From: Accumulibacter sp.
GTDB taxonomy: Bacteria; Pseudomonadota; Gammaproteobacteria; Burkholderiales; Rhodocyclaceae
Direction of reading: 5' to 3'
Assembly: GCA_024235715.1 (NCBI GenBank)
Contig: JACKLW010000005.1
Span: 1,080,032-1,144,031 of the forward strand
Length of the DNA stretch: 64,000 nt
Every line of letters starts with the position of its first letter. The first letter of the stretch is position 1. Shown one piece after another: positions 48,783 through 58,340 of this stretch. Below the pieces are notes generated by a model. The model made no database searches, had not been told where the DNA came from, and worked only from the letters and a program-made list of their open reading frames with translations. The translations under genes were made by a program, and so were the position numbers.

Positions 48783-50519
48783 ATGTCCAGCAAACTCACC
48801 GTTTCAGCCGGTCAGTACTCCGCCAGGGGCCGCAAGGAAATCAATCAGGATTTTCATGGGCTGTGCATCCCCGACGAACCGCAGCTGAGCGCAAAGGGAA
48901 TCGCCATTGCCCTGGCCGACGGAATCAGCAGCAGCGATGTCGGCCACATCGCCAGTGAATCGGCGGTCAAGAGTTTTCTCGACGACTACTACTGCACGTC
49001 GGAAGCCTGGTCGGTCAAGTCCTCGGCGCAACGCGTCGTGACCGCGACCAATTCCTGGCTGTATGCGCAGAGCCGGCAGAGCCAGTACCGCTACGATATG
49101 GACCGCGGTTATGTGTGCACGCTCAGCGCGCTGATCGTCAAGTCCACCACCGCACACATCTTCCATGTCGGCGACAGCCGCGTCTATCGCCTGCGCGATG
49201 GCACGCTCGAACAGCTGACCAACGACCACCGACTCGTCGTTGCAGCGGACAGGAGTTATCTCAGCCGTGCCCTCGGCATCAGCGAACAGGTCGAGATCGA
49301 CTACCAGGCCCTGCAGGTCGCGGCAGGCGATCTGTTCATCCTCGCCACCGACGGGGTCCATGAATTTTCTGCTGCAGCATTCATCGTCCAGACTATCGGA
49401 CAACATCAGGCGGATCTCGACGCGGCAGCCAGACGCATTGCCGAGGAAGCCTACGCGCGCGGCAGCACGGACAACCTGACGATCCAGATCGTCAGAATCG
49501 AAACCCTGGCGCAGCCTGCGGCCAACGAGCTCTACCGGCAATGGGCGGAGCTGCCGCCGGCGCCCATCCTCGAACCCAGAATGATCTTCGACGGCTACAG
49601 GATCATTCGCGAGGTCCACGGCAGCAGCCGCAGCCACATCTACCTGGCCGAGGACAGCGAAAGCGGCACGCTGGTCGTCCTCAAGATCCCGTCCATCGAT
49701 CTGCGTGGCGACCCGGCCTATCTCGAGCGGTTCATGCTGGAAGAGTGGATCGCACGGCGCATCAACAACGCGCATGTGCTGAAACCCTGCCCGCAGACGC
49801 GCAAGCGCAACTACCTCTATGTCGTCAGCGAGTACATCGAAGGCCAGACGCTGGCGCAGTGGATGCTCGACAATCCAGCCGCGGAACTGGAAACGGTGCG
49901 CGGCATCGTCGAGCAAATAGCGCGCGGCCTGCTCGCCTTCCATCGCATGGAAATGCTGCATCAGGACCTGCGGCCGAACAACATCATGATCGATGCGTCG
50001 GGGACCGTGAAGATCATCGATTTCGGTGCCGCCCGCGTTTCCGGGCTGAGCGAAGCCGGAACGGCAAACCTCCAGCCGCACATTCTCGGAACCGTTCAAT
50101 ACACCGCGCCCGAGTACTTCCTCGGCGAACCTGGCCGGCCATGTTCCGATCTTTTCTCGCTGGCGGTCATCAGCTACCAGATGCTCTCCGGGCGACTACC
50201 CTACGGGGCAGAGGTCGCAAAATCGAGAACCAGGGCCGCGCAAAGGAAGCTCAGGTATCAGTCCGTCCTCGACGAGAATCGCGAAATCCCGGCCTGGGTC
50301 GACAGCGCGCTGGCCAAAGCCGTCCACCCCGACCCCAACAGGCGTTACCAGGAACTCTCCGAGTTCACCCACGACCTGCGCCACCCCAATAAGGCCCTGC
50401 TGGAGGAACGTCCACCGGCACTGATCGAACGCAACCCGCTGCGCTTCTGGCAGGGCCTGTCGTTCATGTTGGCGATGCTGTTGCTCGTACTGCTGAGCAG
50501 CAACTCCCTGGTCAGATAA
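48783..50519 (+). CDS. Bifunctional PP2C-type phosphatase and Ser/Thr protein kinase
   Basis: The 578-residue protein has two enzyme domains. Residues ~1-240 are a PPM/PP2C phosphatase (EINQDFHG, LADGISSSDVG, HVGDSRVYRLRDG, ILATDGVHE, STDNLTIQI; metal-binding Asp all present). Residues ~270-530 are a Hanks-type kinase: VVLKIPS (ATP Lys), LHQDLRPNNIMID (catalytic loop) and IIDFGAARV (DFG). A C-terminal span (FMLAMLLLVLLSS) anchors it. Such fusions are known beside nitrate/nitrite transporter genes, so it may regulate the FNT channel 62 bp upstream. Confidence 0.93.
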   Translation: MSSKLTVSAGQYSARGRKEINQDFHGLCIPDEPQLSAKGIAIALADGISSSDVGHIASESAVKSFLDDYYCTSEAWSVKSSAQRVVTATNSWLYAQSRQSQYRYDMDRGYVCTLSALIVKSTTAHIFHVGDSRVYRLRDGTLEQLTNDHRLVVAADRSYLSRALGISEQVEIDYQALQVAAGDLFILATDGVHEFSAAAFIVQTIGQHQADLDAAARRIAEEAYARGSTDNLTIQIVRIETLAQPAANELYRQWAELPPAPILEPRMIFDGYRIIREVHGSSRSHIYLAEDSESGTLVVLKIPSIDLRGDPAYLERFMLEEWIARRINNAHVLKPCPQTRKRNYLYVVSEYIEGQTLAQWMLDNPAAELETVRGIVEQIARGLLAFHRMEMLHQDLRPNNIMIDASGTVKIIDFGAARVSGLSEAGTANLQPHILGTVQYTAPEYFLGEPGRPCSDLFSLAVISYQMLSGRLPYGAEVAKSRTRAAQRKLRYQSVLDENREIPAWVDSALAKAVHPDPNRRYQELSEFTHDLRHPNKALLEERPPALIERNPLRFWQGLSFMLAMLLLVLLSSNSLVR

Positions 50520-50713
50520 GCCCGCCAATGGTTGCCCCGAGGGCCCGGCTCTCGACGCCGGAATCATTTGCAAGCCCCGCCGCTCCATCGGTCGAAAATC
50601 ACCCCCTTGCGGGTTCCTGCCAAGCGCTGCAATATGCCGGATACGCAACGTTTCCGCTATCCGTTGACGCCTCGCCGCATCGCCGATAGCGTGTTTTCCG
50701 AGGATCAGCCGGC

Positions 50714-51220
50714 ATGTTTCAAAACTCAAGACACCTCATGCCCTTAATGTTGTCGGCCGGTCTCGTCGCCGGCTTGGGAGGGTGTTCGACGCTCGAAAAA
50801 CACATCCCCGGCATGGGTGCGGGAACTCCGGCAACGAGCGGGTCGGCGACCGCGGAAGGCGTCTACTACGCCGCGTCGCCCGATCTGCCCCTGCACCGCA
50901 GCCCCGGCGGTGTCATCATCGCGCACCTGCCACAGTACACGAAGCTCTATCGGGAGCAACTGGACAGGGGATTTGCCCGCGTGCGCGTGGCGTCGACCGG
51001 TGAAACCGGATGGGTCGCGAATGCGCAGCTGACGTGGCGTCTTCCAACGCAGGGATCGCCGCAACAAGCTCCCGAGCCCGCGAGCCCAGTGGCAGCGGAA
51101 TCCTCGCTGCCGGAAACAGTCGAACCGCCGGAGCCCCCGTCGCCGCAGGCGGTTGAACCGCCACCCTCCAGCACGCCTGCGAAAGGTACGGTCGCACCGT
51201 CGATCTTCAACCCCTACTAG
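50714..51220 (+). CDS. SH3-domain lipoprotein
   Basis: The 168-residue protein starts MFQNSRHLMPLMLSAGLV with lipobox GLGGC, so the lipidated Cys is near residue 24. Residues ~48-105 form a bacterial SH3-like domain (VYYAASPDLPLHRSPGG; ETGWVANAQLTW). The last ~60 residues are a Pro/Glu-rich, probably disordered tail ending SIFNPY. A peptidoglycan- or envelope-associated role is typical of such proteins, but no partner is evident. It lies 25 bp before the DUF389 gene. Confidence 0.8.
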   Translation: MFQNSRHLMPLMLSAGLVAGLGGCSTLEKHIPGMGAGTPATSGSATAEGVYYAASPDLPLHRSPGGVIIAHLPQYTKLYREQLDRGFARVRVASTGETGWVANAQLTWRLPTQGSPQQAPEPASPVAAESSLPETVEPPEPPSPQAVEPPPSSTPAKGTVAPSIFNPY

Positions 51221-51244
51221 CCGCTACGACGCACAGCCGCCGTC

Positions 51245-53005
51245 ATGGATAGCAACAGCGCAGCGGCGGACCCGGTCCGTCCCGACCCGAGTTCGAAACG
51301 CACTGACCTGGATTTGCCGCTGCTTGCCTTGTGGTCGGTATCGCAACAACGCAAGGCGGCGGTGATCGACGATATCGCCCACGGATCCATCCCCAGGCCG
51401 CTGTACTATGTGCTGCTGCTTGCCTCCGGAGGAATTGCCGCCTTCGGCTTGCTCGCCAACAGCGCTGCCGTGGTTATCGGCGCCATGCTCGTCTCACCGC
51501 TGATGGCGCCGATCTTCGGCATTGCGTTGGCGCTTTCCCGCGGCGATCTGCGTTTGTTGCGCAACGCATTGGTCGCCGAGTTCGGCGGCGTACTGCTGAT
51601 CGTCGCGTTTGCCGTGGTCCTGGGTCTGTTGCCGTTTGCGCTGGAAGTGACGCCGGAAATGCTGGCGCGCACCAGGCCGAACTTGCTCGATCTGTTCGTG
51701 GCAGGCCTGGCCGGGCTCGCCGGTGGCCTGGCGCTGGTCGATGAGCGAACCAGTCCGGCGTTGCCGGGGGTGGCGATTGCCACCTCCCTGACGCCGCCAC
51801 TCGCCACCTCCGGACTGTCGCTGGCATTCGGGGCTCTGGATGGCGCCTGGGGAGCCTTCCTGCTGTTCTTTGCCAACTTCCTTACGATACTCGCCGTCTC
51901 CGCCGCCATCTTCATTCTGGCCGGATTCGTCACCCGTGCGGAGATCGGCTCGCGAACCGACCTCCTGAAACGCTTTTCCGCGGCCGGCATCGGCCTGCTC
52001 GCCGTCGCGACCATCCTCACCCGTCAACTGCTCATCACCATCGACGACTGGCGCCTCAAGCAGTCGATCGTTACCACCATCGAACACGCCATCGCCGATG
52101 ATCCCGGTGCCCGCCTTGCGAACGTGATATATGATCAGGGCTCGGGCCGCTCGGTCAACGTCCTGGCGACGGTCAATACGCCGCGACCGTTCACCCCGCA
52201 GAAAGTCGAGGCCATGCAGCAGGCCATCGCCGGTAGCGTCAATCGGCGCGTCAGCCTTTTCGTCAGGTGTGCCATCACTCAGGACGTGGCGGCCGCGGGT
52301 TCGGCGAACCTCCTGCCGACGGTCAACCTCAACGGCGACTTCATTGCCGCCGACGTGACGCCCAATGTCCGGATGACCGAAACTGCCGAGCAGGTCCTCC
52401 GGGAACTGGTGAGCCGGCGGAAAAGCTTCGAGTTGCGGGAGGTGCAGCTCGTCGAATTGCCGACCGGTCCGGTGATCGTTGCCACCGTCTCCGGAGCGCG
52501 TCCGCCGGTTCCCACACAGGTCAGGCTTGCCCAGGAAACGATCCGCGAGCGGCTCGGCGATCAGACCGCCACTCTGCTGGTGCGCGCCACGACCACCAGC
52601 GATATCACCGCCAAGGGCCGCGTGCTGCTTGGTGAGGCGCAGTTCGCACCGATGACCGCAGCCGAACAGGCTGTTCAGCAAAAGCTCGAAGCGCGCGGAA
52701 GAAGCGGACTGCAGCAGGTCGCGAACACCTTCGTCGACAGTATCGACGCGGCGAAGCAGGGCGACGGTTGGGAAATTCGGGCAGAGGTGGTCAGTGCCAG
52801 AGTCCTGCAGCCGGCCGAGGTGGCCAGGGTGGAAAAGAGCCTTGCCGCGCTTGCCGGCACGTCCATCACGCTCTCGGTGCTGACGCCGAACGGCCTGATC
52901 GTCGGAGCCAAGGGTTTCACCACCGTGCAGCGCTCGGTCGAGGATGCGCTCGCCCGCGAGCTGGCTGCCCTGGATCGGACGGCAGTCAACGACAAGTCGA
53001 AATAG
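51245..53005 (+). CDS. DUF389 membrane protein with three C-terminal repeats
   Basis: The 586-residue protein has a DUF389 membrane core (residues ~40-260, about seven spans) with GAMLVSPLMAPIFGIALAL and PGVAIATSLTPPLATSGLSL. The soluble C-terminus holds three related units near residues 295, 407 and 507: VNVLATVNTPRPFTPQKVEA, VIVATVSGARPPVPTQVRLA and IRAEVVSARVLQPAEVARVE, each followed by an A-G stretch. DUF389 proteins have no settled function. The repeats suggest an internally triplicated alpha/beta domain. It ends before a broken methyltransferase gene. Confidence 0.88.
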   Translation: MDSNSAAADPVRPDPSSKRTDLDLPLLALWSVSQQRKAAVIDDIAHGSIPRPLYYVLLLASGGIAAFGLLANSAAVVIGAMLVSPLMAPIFGIALALSRGDLRLLRNALVAEFGGVLLIVAFAVVLGLLPFALEVTPEMLARTRPNLLDLFVAGLAGLAGGLALVDERTSPALPGVAIATSLTPPLATSGLSLAFGALDGAWGAFLLFFANFLTILAVSAAIFILAGFVTRAEIGSRTDLLKRFSAAGIGLLAVATILTRQLLITIDDWRLKQSIVTTIEHAIADDPGARLANVIYDQGSGRSVNVLATVNTPRPFTPQKVEAMQQAIAGSVNRRVSLFVRCAITQDVAAAGSANLLPTVNLNGDFIAADVTPNVRMTETAEQVLRELVSRRKSFELREVQLVELPTGPVIVATVSGARPPVPTQVRLAQETIRERLGDQTATLLVRATTTSDITAKGRVLLGEAQFAPMTAAEQAVQQKLEARGRSGLQQVANTFVDSIDAAKQGDGWEIRAEVVSARVLQPAEVARVEKSLAALAGTSITLSVLTPNGLIVGAKGFTTVQRSVEDALARELAALDRTAVNDKSK

Positions 53006-53149
53006 CCAGACTAAGACTCACTTAAGCATCGATCGCTACCCTAGGAAGCACGAGAACCGGCGGGAGAGGGAAGAGGTGGGCGCCCCGGTGCAGGCTCCAG
53101 AGGGAACCGCCAGCTTCCGTCCGGCGCATTTCATGCAGGAGGCCATCGC

Positions 53150-53790
53150 ATGCAGACAGTGATCGACTAACACGGCAAGCACAAGTACGACGCCAGTACC
53201 GCGCTGGCTTACAAGGACCGCCCGGCAACGCAACAGACCGCCGAGATGGCGCTTCTCGATCAGGTCTTTGCCCATGGCCCAAAAACCGGCGGGTTCTGGA
53301 CCTGCCCTGTGGCGCCGGCAGGGTGAGCGTTCATCTGGCCATGCAGGGCTATCACATGAGTTGTGCCGATCACTCCGAAGCCATGCTGCAGATTGCGCGC
53401 GAGAGCCTGGCCGTGAATGCGCTCGATTGCCCGGTTGAGAGGCAGGACATCGAACAGCTGACATACGCCGACGCCCAGTTCGACACCATCGTCTGCTTTC
53501 GCCTGTTTCATCATTTCCCGACGCAGACCATCCGGCAAAGAGCCGTTTCGGAGCTCTGTCGCGTCGCCCGAAGCCAGGTCGTCATCTCCTACTCGAGCCC
53601 CTGGTCGGCAAGCTCCATCGCCCGCCGTCTCAGAGCGCTCTTCGGCGGCCGCAAGTCGCAGAAATTCACGACGTCGCTCAAGGAGGTAGACGCTTGTTTC
53701 AGAACGCAGGGATTCCGACTGGTGAAGGACTTTGCGCGCAGTCCCTTCCTGCACACCTTGCATGTGGCGCTCTTCGAACGGGTTCAATAG
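53150..53790 (+). pseudogene. Class I SAM-dependent methyltransferase, stop plus frameshift
   Basis: ATG 53150 has an ideal AGGAGG 7 nt upstream, yet the seventh codon is TAA (53168). Reading on gives HGKHKYDASTALAYKDRP and EMALLDQVFAHGPKTG. Near 53281-53293 one base is missing, after which VLDLPCGAGRVSVHLAMQGY (SAM-binding motif I), ADHSEAML, DTIVCFRLFHHFP and HTLHVALFERVQ follow to 53790. With both lesions repaired the protein would be ~213 residues. The later part alone, from about 53323, is open but lacks motif I. Confidence 0.85.
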
Positions 53791-54009
53791 CACCGCGCTG
53801 CCGAGGCGACGGGTCGTTCACGTTGGCGCGTGCTGCATCGCAACCCTGGCAATGGCAAAAGCTCCCCCATGCCGAGCGTGCCGATGGCGCGCAGGGGGTT
53901 GCCGACAAGCCTGAATCGGGTACGCGTTCGAGGCACATCGACCGGCTCACCCGCTGACAAGCGCTGCTATCGCGGCTAAACTTGCGAAGAAAATCATGCG
54001 AGCGCAACG

Positions 54010-55212
54010 ATGGAGAACCAAGGACAATGGCGTCTTGTCGCCCTGGCAATCTGGCTGCTTCCAGCGGCCTTGATTTTCGGGATAATCGTCGCGGATCCGC
54101 TGTCCCGCAGCGTCACCCCGATCTACCACGAAGCGGTAGAGAACTGGTGGTCGTTGCAGCCGGTTTATAGCGGTTCCGGCGGCTTCAACTACTTGCCGCC
54201 GTTTCTCCCCGGCTTCAGCCTTTTCGCTTCGCTATCGCAGGAAATCTGCGAAATTCTTTGGCGATCGGCTGCACTCGCTGGCCTTGGCTTCGGGCTGTGG
54301 CGCTGCACCCGCCTGATGACATCGGCGCCCGGAGACTGCTACCAGCTATTCGCACTGGTGTCCGTTCTCAGCCTGCCAATCGGCCTCAGCGCGATCCGCA
54401 ATGGTCAATCGAGCGCTCAACTGGCGGCCTGTCTGGTCCTCGCCGCCTGCTTTCTGCACCGGCAACGCTGGTGGATGGCCACCGCGTGGCTTAGCCTCGC
54501 GCTCGTCTGCAAACCGCTGGCGCTGCCAGCGATCGGCCTCGCGGCAGTCGCCTTTCCCGGTCTCTGGTGGCGCGCGCTGCTCGGCACACTGGCGGTGCTG
54601 ATGGCGCCCTACCTCCTGGCGCCGGCGGGCTACGTGAATGAACTCTATGCAGCTTTCGCCAGCAACCTCGTCGATTGCTTTGAGCCACCGGGTCGGACAT
54701 TCGCTGATTTGAACGGCATCCTGAGGGTCTGGAACGTCAAGCTGAGCGGTACGCCGTCGCTTCTTGTGCGGGTCGCTGCAGGCCTGGCGATGGCCATCAC
54801 CATCTGGTTCTCTGCCAGGCGCGCCACTGATTTCCGGCGAGTCTTGCTCTGGCTGGGCTTCAGCGGCAGCTACATCATGCTTTTCACGCCGATGAACGAG
54901 GCCAACAGCTATGTCATGCTGGCTCCCGCCCTGGGGCTGTGGGCGGGATGGTACGTCGTACACGGCAAGACAAGAATGGTTCAGACCGTCGCGCTTATTT
55001 CCCTGACGATCATGCTCCTGGCAGATCTGATCGGGCTGTTCCTTGGCAAGCCGATCAGGAATGAATTCGACAAGTTCTGGTCACCGCTCATGACGCTCGT
55101 CTTCCTGGGGATCCTCGCCGTGGAGGCGAAGAGAACGGTGACCGGGTCACGGCAGCCACCTGCCCCGGCCGGATTGCCGAGCGCTCGTTCGTCAACATCG
55201 CTGTGCCGGTAG
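54010..55212 (+). CDS. Multispan membrane protein, GT87/DUF2029-like glycosyltransferase
   Basis: The 400-residue protein has about nine membrane spans. SGSGGFNYLPPFLPGFSLFA is the Tyr-Pro/Pro-Phe loop typical of GT87 mannosyltransferases, and ALVCKPLALPAIGLAA and LFTPMNEANSYVML are further family-like segments. GT87 enzymes use polyprenyl-phosphate sugars at the outer face of the inner membrane. Similarity is moderate and the acceptor is unknown. It stands alone, with a 220-bp gap from the methyltransferase remnant. Confidence 0.75.
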   Translation: MENQGQWRLVALAIWLLPAALIFGIIVADPLSRSVTPIYHEAVENWWSLQPVYSGSGGFNYLPPFLPGFSLFASLSQEICEILWRSAALAGLGFGLWRCTRLMTSAPGDCYQLFALVSVLSLPIGLSAIRNGQSSAQLAACLVLAACFLHRQRWWMATAWLSLALVCKPLALPAIGLAAVAFPGLWWRALLGTLAVLMAPYLLAPAGYVNELYAAFASNLVDCFEPPGRTFADLNGILRVWNVKLSGTPSLLVRVAAGLAMAITIWFSARRATDFRRVLLWLGFSGSYIMLFTPMNEANSYVMLAPALGLWAGWYVVHGKTRMVQTVALISLTIMLLADLIGLFLGKPIRNEFDKFWSPLMTLVFLGILAVEAKRTVTGSRQPPAPAGLPSARSSTSLCR

Positions 55213-55300
55213 ACCGTTTCGCTGCTGCAGCGCAGCGCTCGTCACGGCGGGGGAGTTTTGCGCGACAATCAGCATTCGCTTATGACAAGGGCCTGTTACC

Positions 55301-56356
55301 ATGCCTGCCGCACTACCCGTCCGCCCCGGCTTCTCCGGGATCTCGCGTCACTTCGCTCCGGGCTGGTTCGCTGCGGTGATGGGCAGCGGCGTGCTGGCCA
55401 TCACGACGCTGGCGCTTGCTGCGCGTTGGCCGCTGCTCAAGCCGCTTGCCTGGGGCGTGCATTACTTCAACCTGCTGCTTTTCTTCGTACTGGCAGTTCC
55501 CTGGCTCTACCGCTGGCTTGCCTACCGCGAGCTGGCGCTGGCGACCTTGCGGCACCCGGTACAGGCGAGCTTCTATCCGACCTTTTCGATTGCCATGCTG
55601 GTGATCGCGGCGCAGTTCCTTGCTTTTGGTGGACAGCTTGATCTGGCCTTGCTCTTCTGGTGGCCAGGAATGGTGCTCACCTTCATCTTCAGCTTTGCGG
55701 TGCTCTACGCCATGTTCAGCGGCCAACATGTCGGACTGGAACACGTCACGCCAGCCAATTTCATCCCCGCGGTCGGCCTGGTGGTGATTCCGATTGCCGG
55801 TGGTCCGCTGCTTGGCCACCTGCAGGGCAGCGCCAGGGATCTGGCGCTGCTGGCCAACGTCATTGGCCTCGGCGCCGGTTCGCTGATGTACCTGGGTCTG
55901 CTCGCACTGACCCTGCAGCGCAAGTATCTCGCCAAGCCTGCCTTCGGCGTTCTGACACCCACCGTGTGGACACATCTCGGGCCAATCGGCGCCATACCCG
56001 TGAGCCTGCTGAATCTAGCCGAGCAAATGCCACTGGTGCTGCCAGGCGGCGCCCTGGTCTTCGCCAGCCTGCTTCTCTGGGGCTTCGGCGCGTGGTGGGT
56101 GGTAATGGCCGCCCTGCTCACCGCGGCTGCCTGGCGCCGGAGACTGCTGCCGTTCGCACTGTCCTGGTGGGGCTTCACCTTTCCCCTCGGGGCCTTCGTC
56201 GCGGCAAGCTTCCGGCTCGGTCGCGCATCCGGCCTGGCCGGCGTCGAACTGTTCGGGATCGCCTGCTGGGGTCTGCTTTTCGCCATCTGGCTGCTGACCC
56301 TGTCGCGCACGGCGCGCGGCATCGCCAGTGGCAGCGTTTTCCAGCCGCATTCCTGA
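55301..56356 (+). CDS. TDT/SLAC1-family transporter (tellurite-resistance/dicarboxylate type)
   Basis: The 351-residue protein has ten membrane spans. The N-terminus RHFAPGWFAAVMGSGVLAIT and the repeated YPTFSIAMLVIAAQF and HLGPIGAIPVSLLNL segments fit the TDT family (TehA, Mae1, Ssu1), which passes small anions through a five-fold helical hairpin pore. The substrate could be tellurite, sulfite or a dicarboxylate. Start ATG 55301. It precedes a CDF metal exporter and arsN2, a group with a metal or oxyanion resistance flavour. Confidence 0.87.
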   Translation: MPAALPVRPGFSGISRHFAPGWFAAVMGSGVLAITTLALAARWPLLKPLAWGVHYFNLLLFFVLAVPWLYRWLAYRELALATLRHPVQASFYPTFSIAMLVIAAQFLAFGGQLDLALLFWWPGMVLTFIFSFAVLYAMFSGQHVGLEHVTPANFIPAVGLVVIPIAGGPLLGHLQGSARDLALLANVIGLGAGSLMYLGLLALTLQRKYLAKPAFGVLTPTVWTHLGPIGAIPVSLLNLAEQMPLVLPGGALVFASLLLWGFGAWWVVMAALLTAAAWRRRLLPFALSWWGFTFPLGAFVAASFRLGRASGLAGVELFGIACWGLLFAIWLLTLSRTARGIASGSVFQPHS

Positions 56357-56393
56357 GGCGATGCGCGCCGATGTCGGCTAGAATGCCGGCACC

Positions 56394-57362
56394 ATGAGCG
56401 AACGCCACCAGCAAGATCACCACGACCATCGCGATCACGATAAACACGGCGGGCATGACGGCCACGCGCATCATCACCACGCGGATGCCGGACCACGCCT
56501 GATCTGGGCGCTGCTGCTGACCCTCGGCTTTGCCGCGGTCGAAGCGGCCGCCGGTTTCTGGTCGGGATCGCTGGCGCTGCTCGGGGACGCCGGGCACATG
56601 GTCACCGACAGTGCCTCGCTGGGCCTCGCCGCCTTTGCCGCCTGGATCTCGAAACGCCCGCCGACACAGCGGCACACCTACGGTTACGGCCGCGTCGAGA
56701 CGCTGGCGGCGCTGGCCAACGTGGTGTTCATGGTCGCGGTGGTGGTCGGCATTTCGGTGATGGCGGTGCGCCGCATCCTCGAACCCGGAGCGGTCAACGG
56801 CGAAGCGGTGACCGTCGTGGCGGCGCTCGGACTGTTGCTCAACATCGGTGTCGCCTGGTTGCTGATGCATGGCGAGCAGACGATGAATACGCGCGGCGCC
56901 CTGCTGCACGTGCTCGGCGACCTGCTCGGCTCGGTCGCCGCGCTGGTCTCCGGTGCGGTGATCATGTGGACCGGCTGGACAACCGTTGACCCGCTGCTCT
57001 CGCTGCTGATCTGCGCGCTGATGCTCGTTTCCAGCCTGCGCCTGCTGCGTGAGGTCCTGCAGGCGTTGATGGAAGGTGTGCCGGTGAGCCTGTCCACCGA
57101 ACAGATCGGCCGCCGGCTGGCCGGCGTGCCGGGCGTCGCCTCGGTGCACGACCTGCACATCTGGACCCTGTCTTCGCATCGCACTGCCCTGTCGGCGCAT
57201 CTGGTCGTCGAATCGCTGGCACACTGGCCGGCGGTTCTCGCCGCCAGTCGGCGCGCGCTGGCCGAGCAGGGCATCACGCACGTCACGCTGCAGCCGGAAC
57301 CGCTGCACAACACGGTGCGCTGGCTGGCGCCCGGCGAACAGCGCGGCGTGCCGGGAAGCTGA
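56394..57362 (+). CDS. Cation diffusion facilitator metal exporter (CzcD/ZitB-like)
   Basis: The 322-residue protein begins with a His/Asp-rich tail (MSERHQQDHHDHRDHDKHGG and HAHHHH) that binds metal. Six spans follow; the first metal site is LLGDAGHMVTDSASL and the second is LLHVLGDLLGSVAALV. The C-terminal ~85 residues are the cytoplasmic dimer domain (VPGVASVHDLHIWTLSSHR). It exchanges Zn2+ or another divalent metal for H+. It sits 6 bp upstream of arsN2. Confidence 0.93.
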   Translation: MSERHQQDHHDHRDHDKHGGHDGHAHHHHADAGPRLIWALLLTLGFAAVEAAAGFWSGSLALLGDAGHMVTDSASLGLAAFAAWISKRPPTQRHTYGYGRVETLAALANVVFMVAVVVGISVMAVRRILEPGAVNGEAVTVVAALGLLLNIGVAWLLMHGEQTMNTRGALLHVLGDLLGSVAALVSGAVIMWTGWTTVDPLLSLLICALMLVSSLRLLREVLQALMEGVPVSLSTEQIGRRLAGVPGVASVHDLHIWTLSSHRTALSAHLVVESLAHWPAVLAASRRALAEQGITHVTLQPEPLHNTVRWLAPGEQRGVPGS

Positions 57363-57367
57363 AGAAG

Positions 57368-57844
57368 GTGGCAGCAGCGCCCTTGGCCATCAGCGAGCCG
57401 CGGCTCGACGAGATGCCGGCCCTGCTCGCCCTGCTTGACGAATGCGCCCTGCCGATTGCCGACCTCGAAGCGCGGCATCTGCCGGCGTTCCTGCTCTGTC
57501 GCGACGATGCTCGCCCGATCGCCGCCGCCGGCCTCGAGTCCTGCGGCGAGGCGCTGCTCTTGCGGTCGCTGGCCGTAGCGCCGGCCTACCGTCGCCGGGG
57601 GCTGGCCGCTCGGCTGCTGGAGGCGCTCGAGGAGCGCGCGAGATCGCTGCGGCGAGAGCAGGTGTTTCTGCTGACCACCTCCGCGCAGGACTTCTTCGCC
57701 AGCCGCGGGTTCCAGCCGGTGGCGCGCAGCTCGGTGCCGGCGGCGATTGCCGAAAGCGCCCAGTTCCGCTGCCTGTGCCCGGCGTCGGCGACATGCATGG
57801 TCAAGAATCTGGCGTGCGCGCTGCAACGTGAGGCGTCGCCATGA
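57368..57844 (+). CDS. arsN2: Arsenic resistance N-acetyltransferase ArsN2-like GNAT
   Basis: The 158-residue GNAT protein has the acetyl-CoA loop [21 protein letters not shown]. Its C-terminus reads [37 protein letters not shown] and ends near CMVKNL. This full pattern matches ArsN2, found in arsenic gene clusters, where characterised ArsN proteins acetylate arsenical compounds. GTG 57368 is the first start after the CDF stop; TTG 57383 is an alternative. It overlaps dtd by ATGA. Confidence 0.85.
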   Translation: MAAAPLAISEPRLDEMPALLALLDECALPIADLEARHLPAFLLCRDDARPIAAAGLESCGEALLLRSLAVAPAYRRRGLAARLLEALEERARSLRREQVFLLTTSAQDFFASRGFQPVARSSVPAAIAESAQFRCLCPASATCMVKNLACALQREASP

Positions 57845-58292
57845 GGGTCGTCGTCCAGCGCGTCGCTGCGGCGCGGGTCGAAGTCGATGGACAGCTCAGC
57901 GGCAGTATCGGCGCGGGCCTGCTGGTCCTGGCCGGCTTCGAGGCCCGTGACACCGACGCCGACCTCGACTGGATGGCTGCCAAGCTGGCCCGGCTGCGCA
58001 TCTTTGCCGATGCCGAGGGGGTGATGAACCGCAGCGTCGTCGATGCCGACGGCGAAGTGCTGGCAGTCAGCCAGTTCACGCTCTTCGCCTCGACCAGGAA
58101 GGCAACCGCCCTTCCTGGAGCCGCGCGGCGCCACCGGAAGTTGCGCAACCGCTTTTCGAGCGCTTTGTCGAACGGCTCGAAGCGGCACTCGGACGCCGCG
58201 TCGCCACCGGCGTCTTCGGCGCCGACATGCAGGTTCACCTGGTCAACGACGGCCCGGTGACGATCGGCATCGATTCACGCCAGCCGGAATAG
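57841..58292 (+). pseudogene. dtd: D-aminoacyl-tRNA deacylase, single-base frameshift
   Basis: The first ~87 codons are a normal [39 protein letters not shown] and [13 protein letters not shown] (the conserved SQFTL). One G appears to be missing near 58098-58102. After it the correct frame gives [40 protein letters not shown] (the Gly-cis-Pro motif as GPVT) and ends SRQPE at 58292. As written the product would be truncated and inactive. DTD removes D-amino acids from tRNA; loss would be tolerated only with another deacylase. Confidence 0.88.
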
Positions 58293-58340
58293 CGGCGTTA
58301 CCGGGCATACGCTTTGCTGACCCCGGCCGCTGGCCGATGA

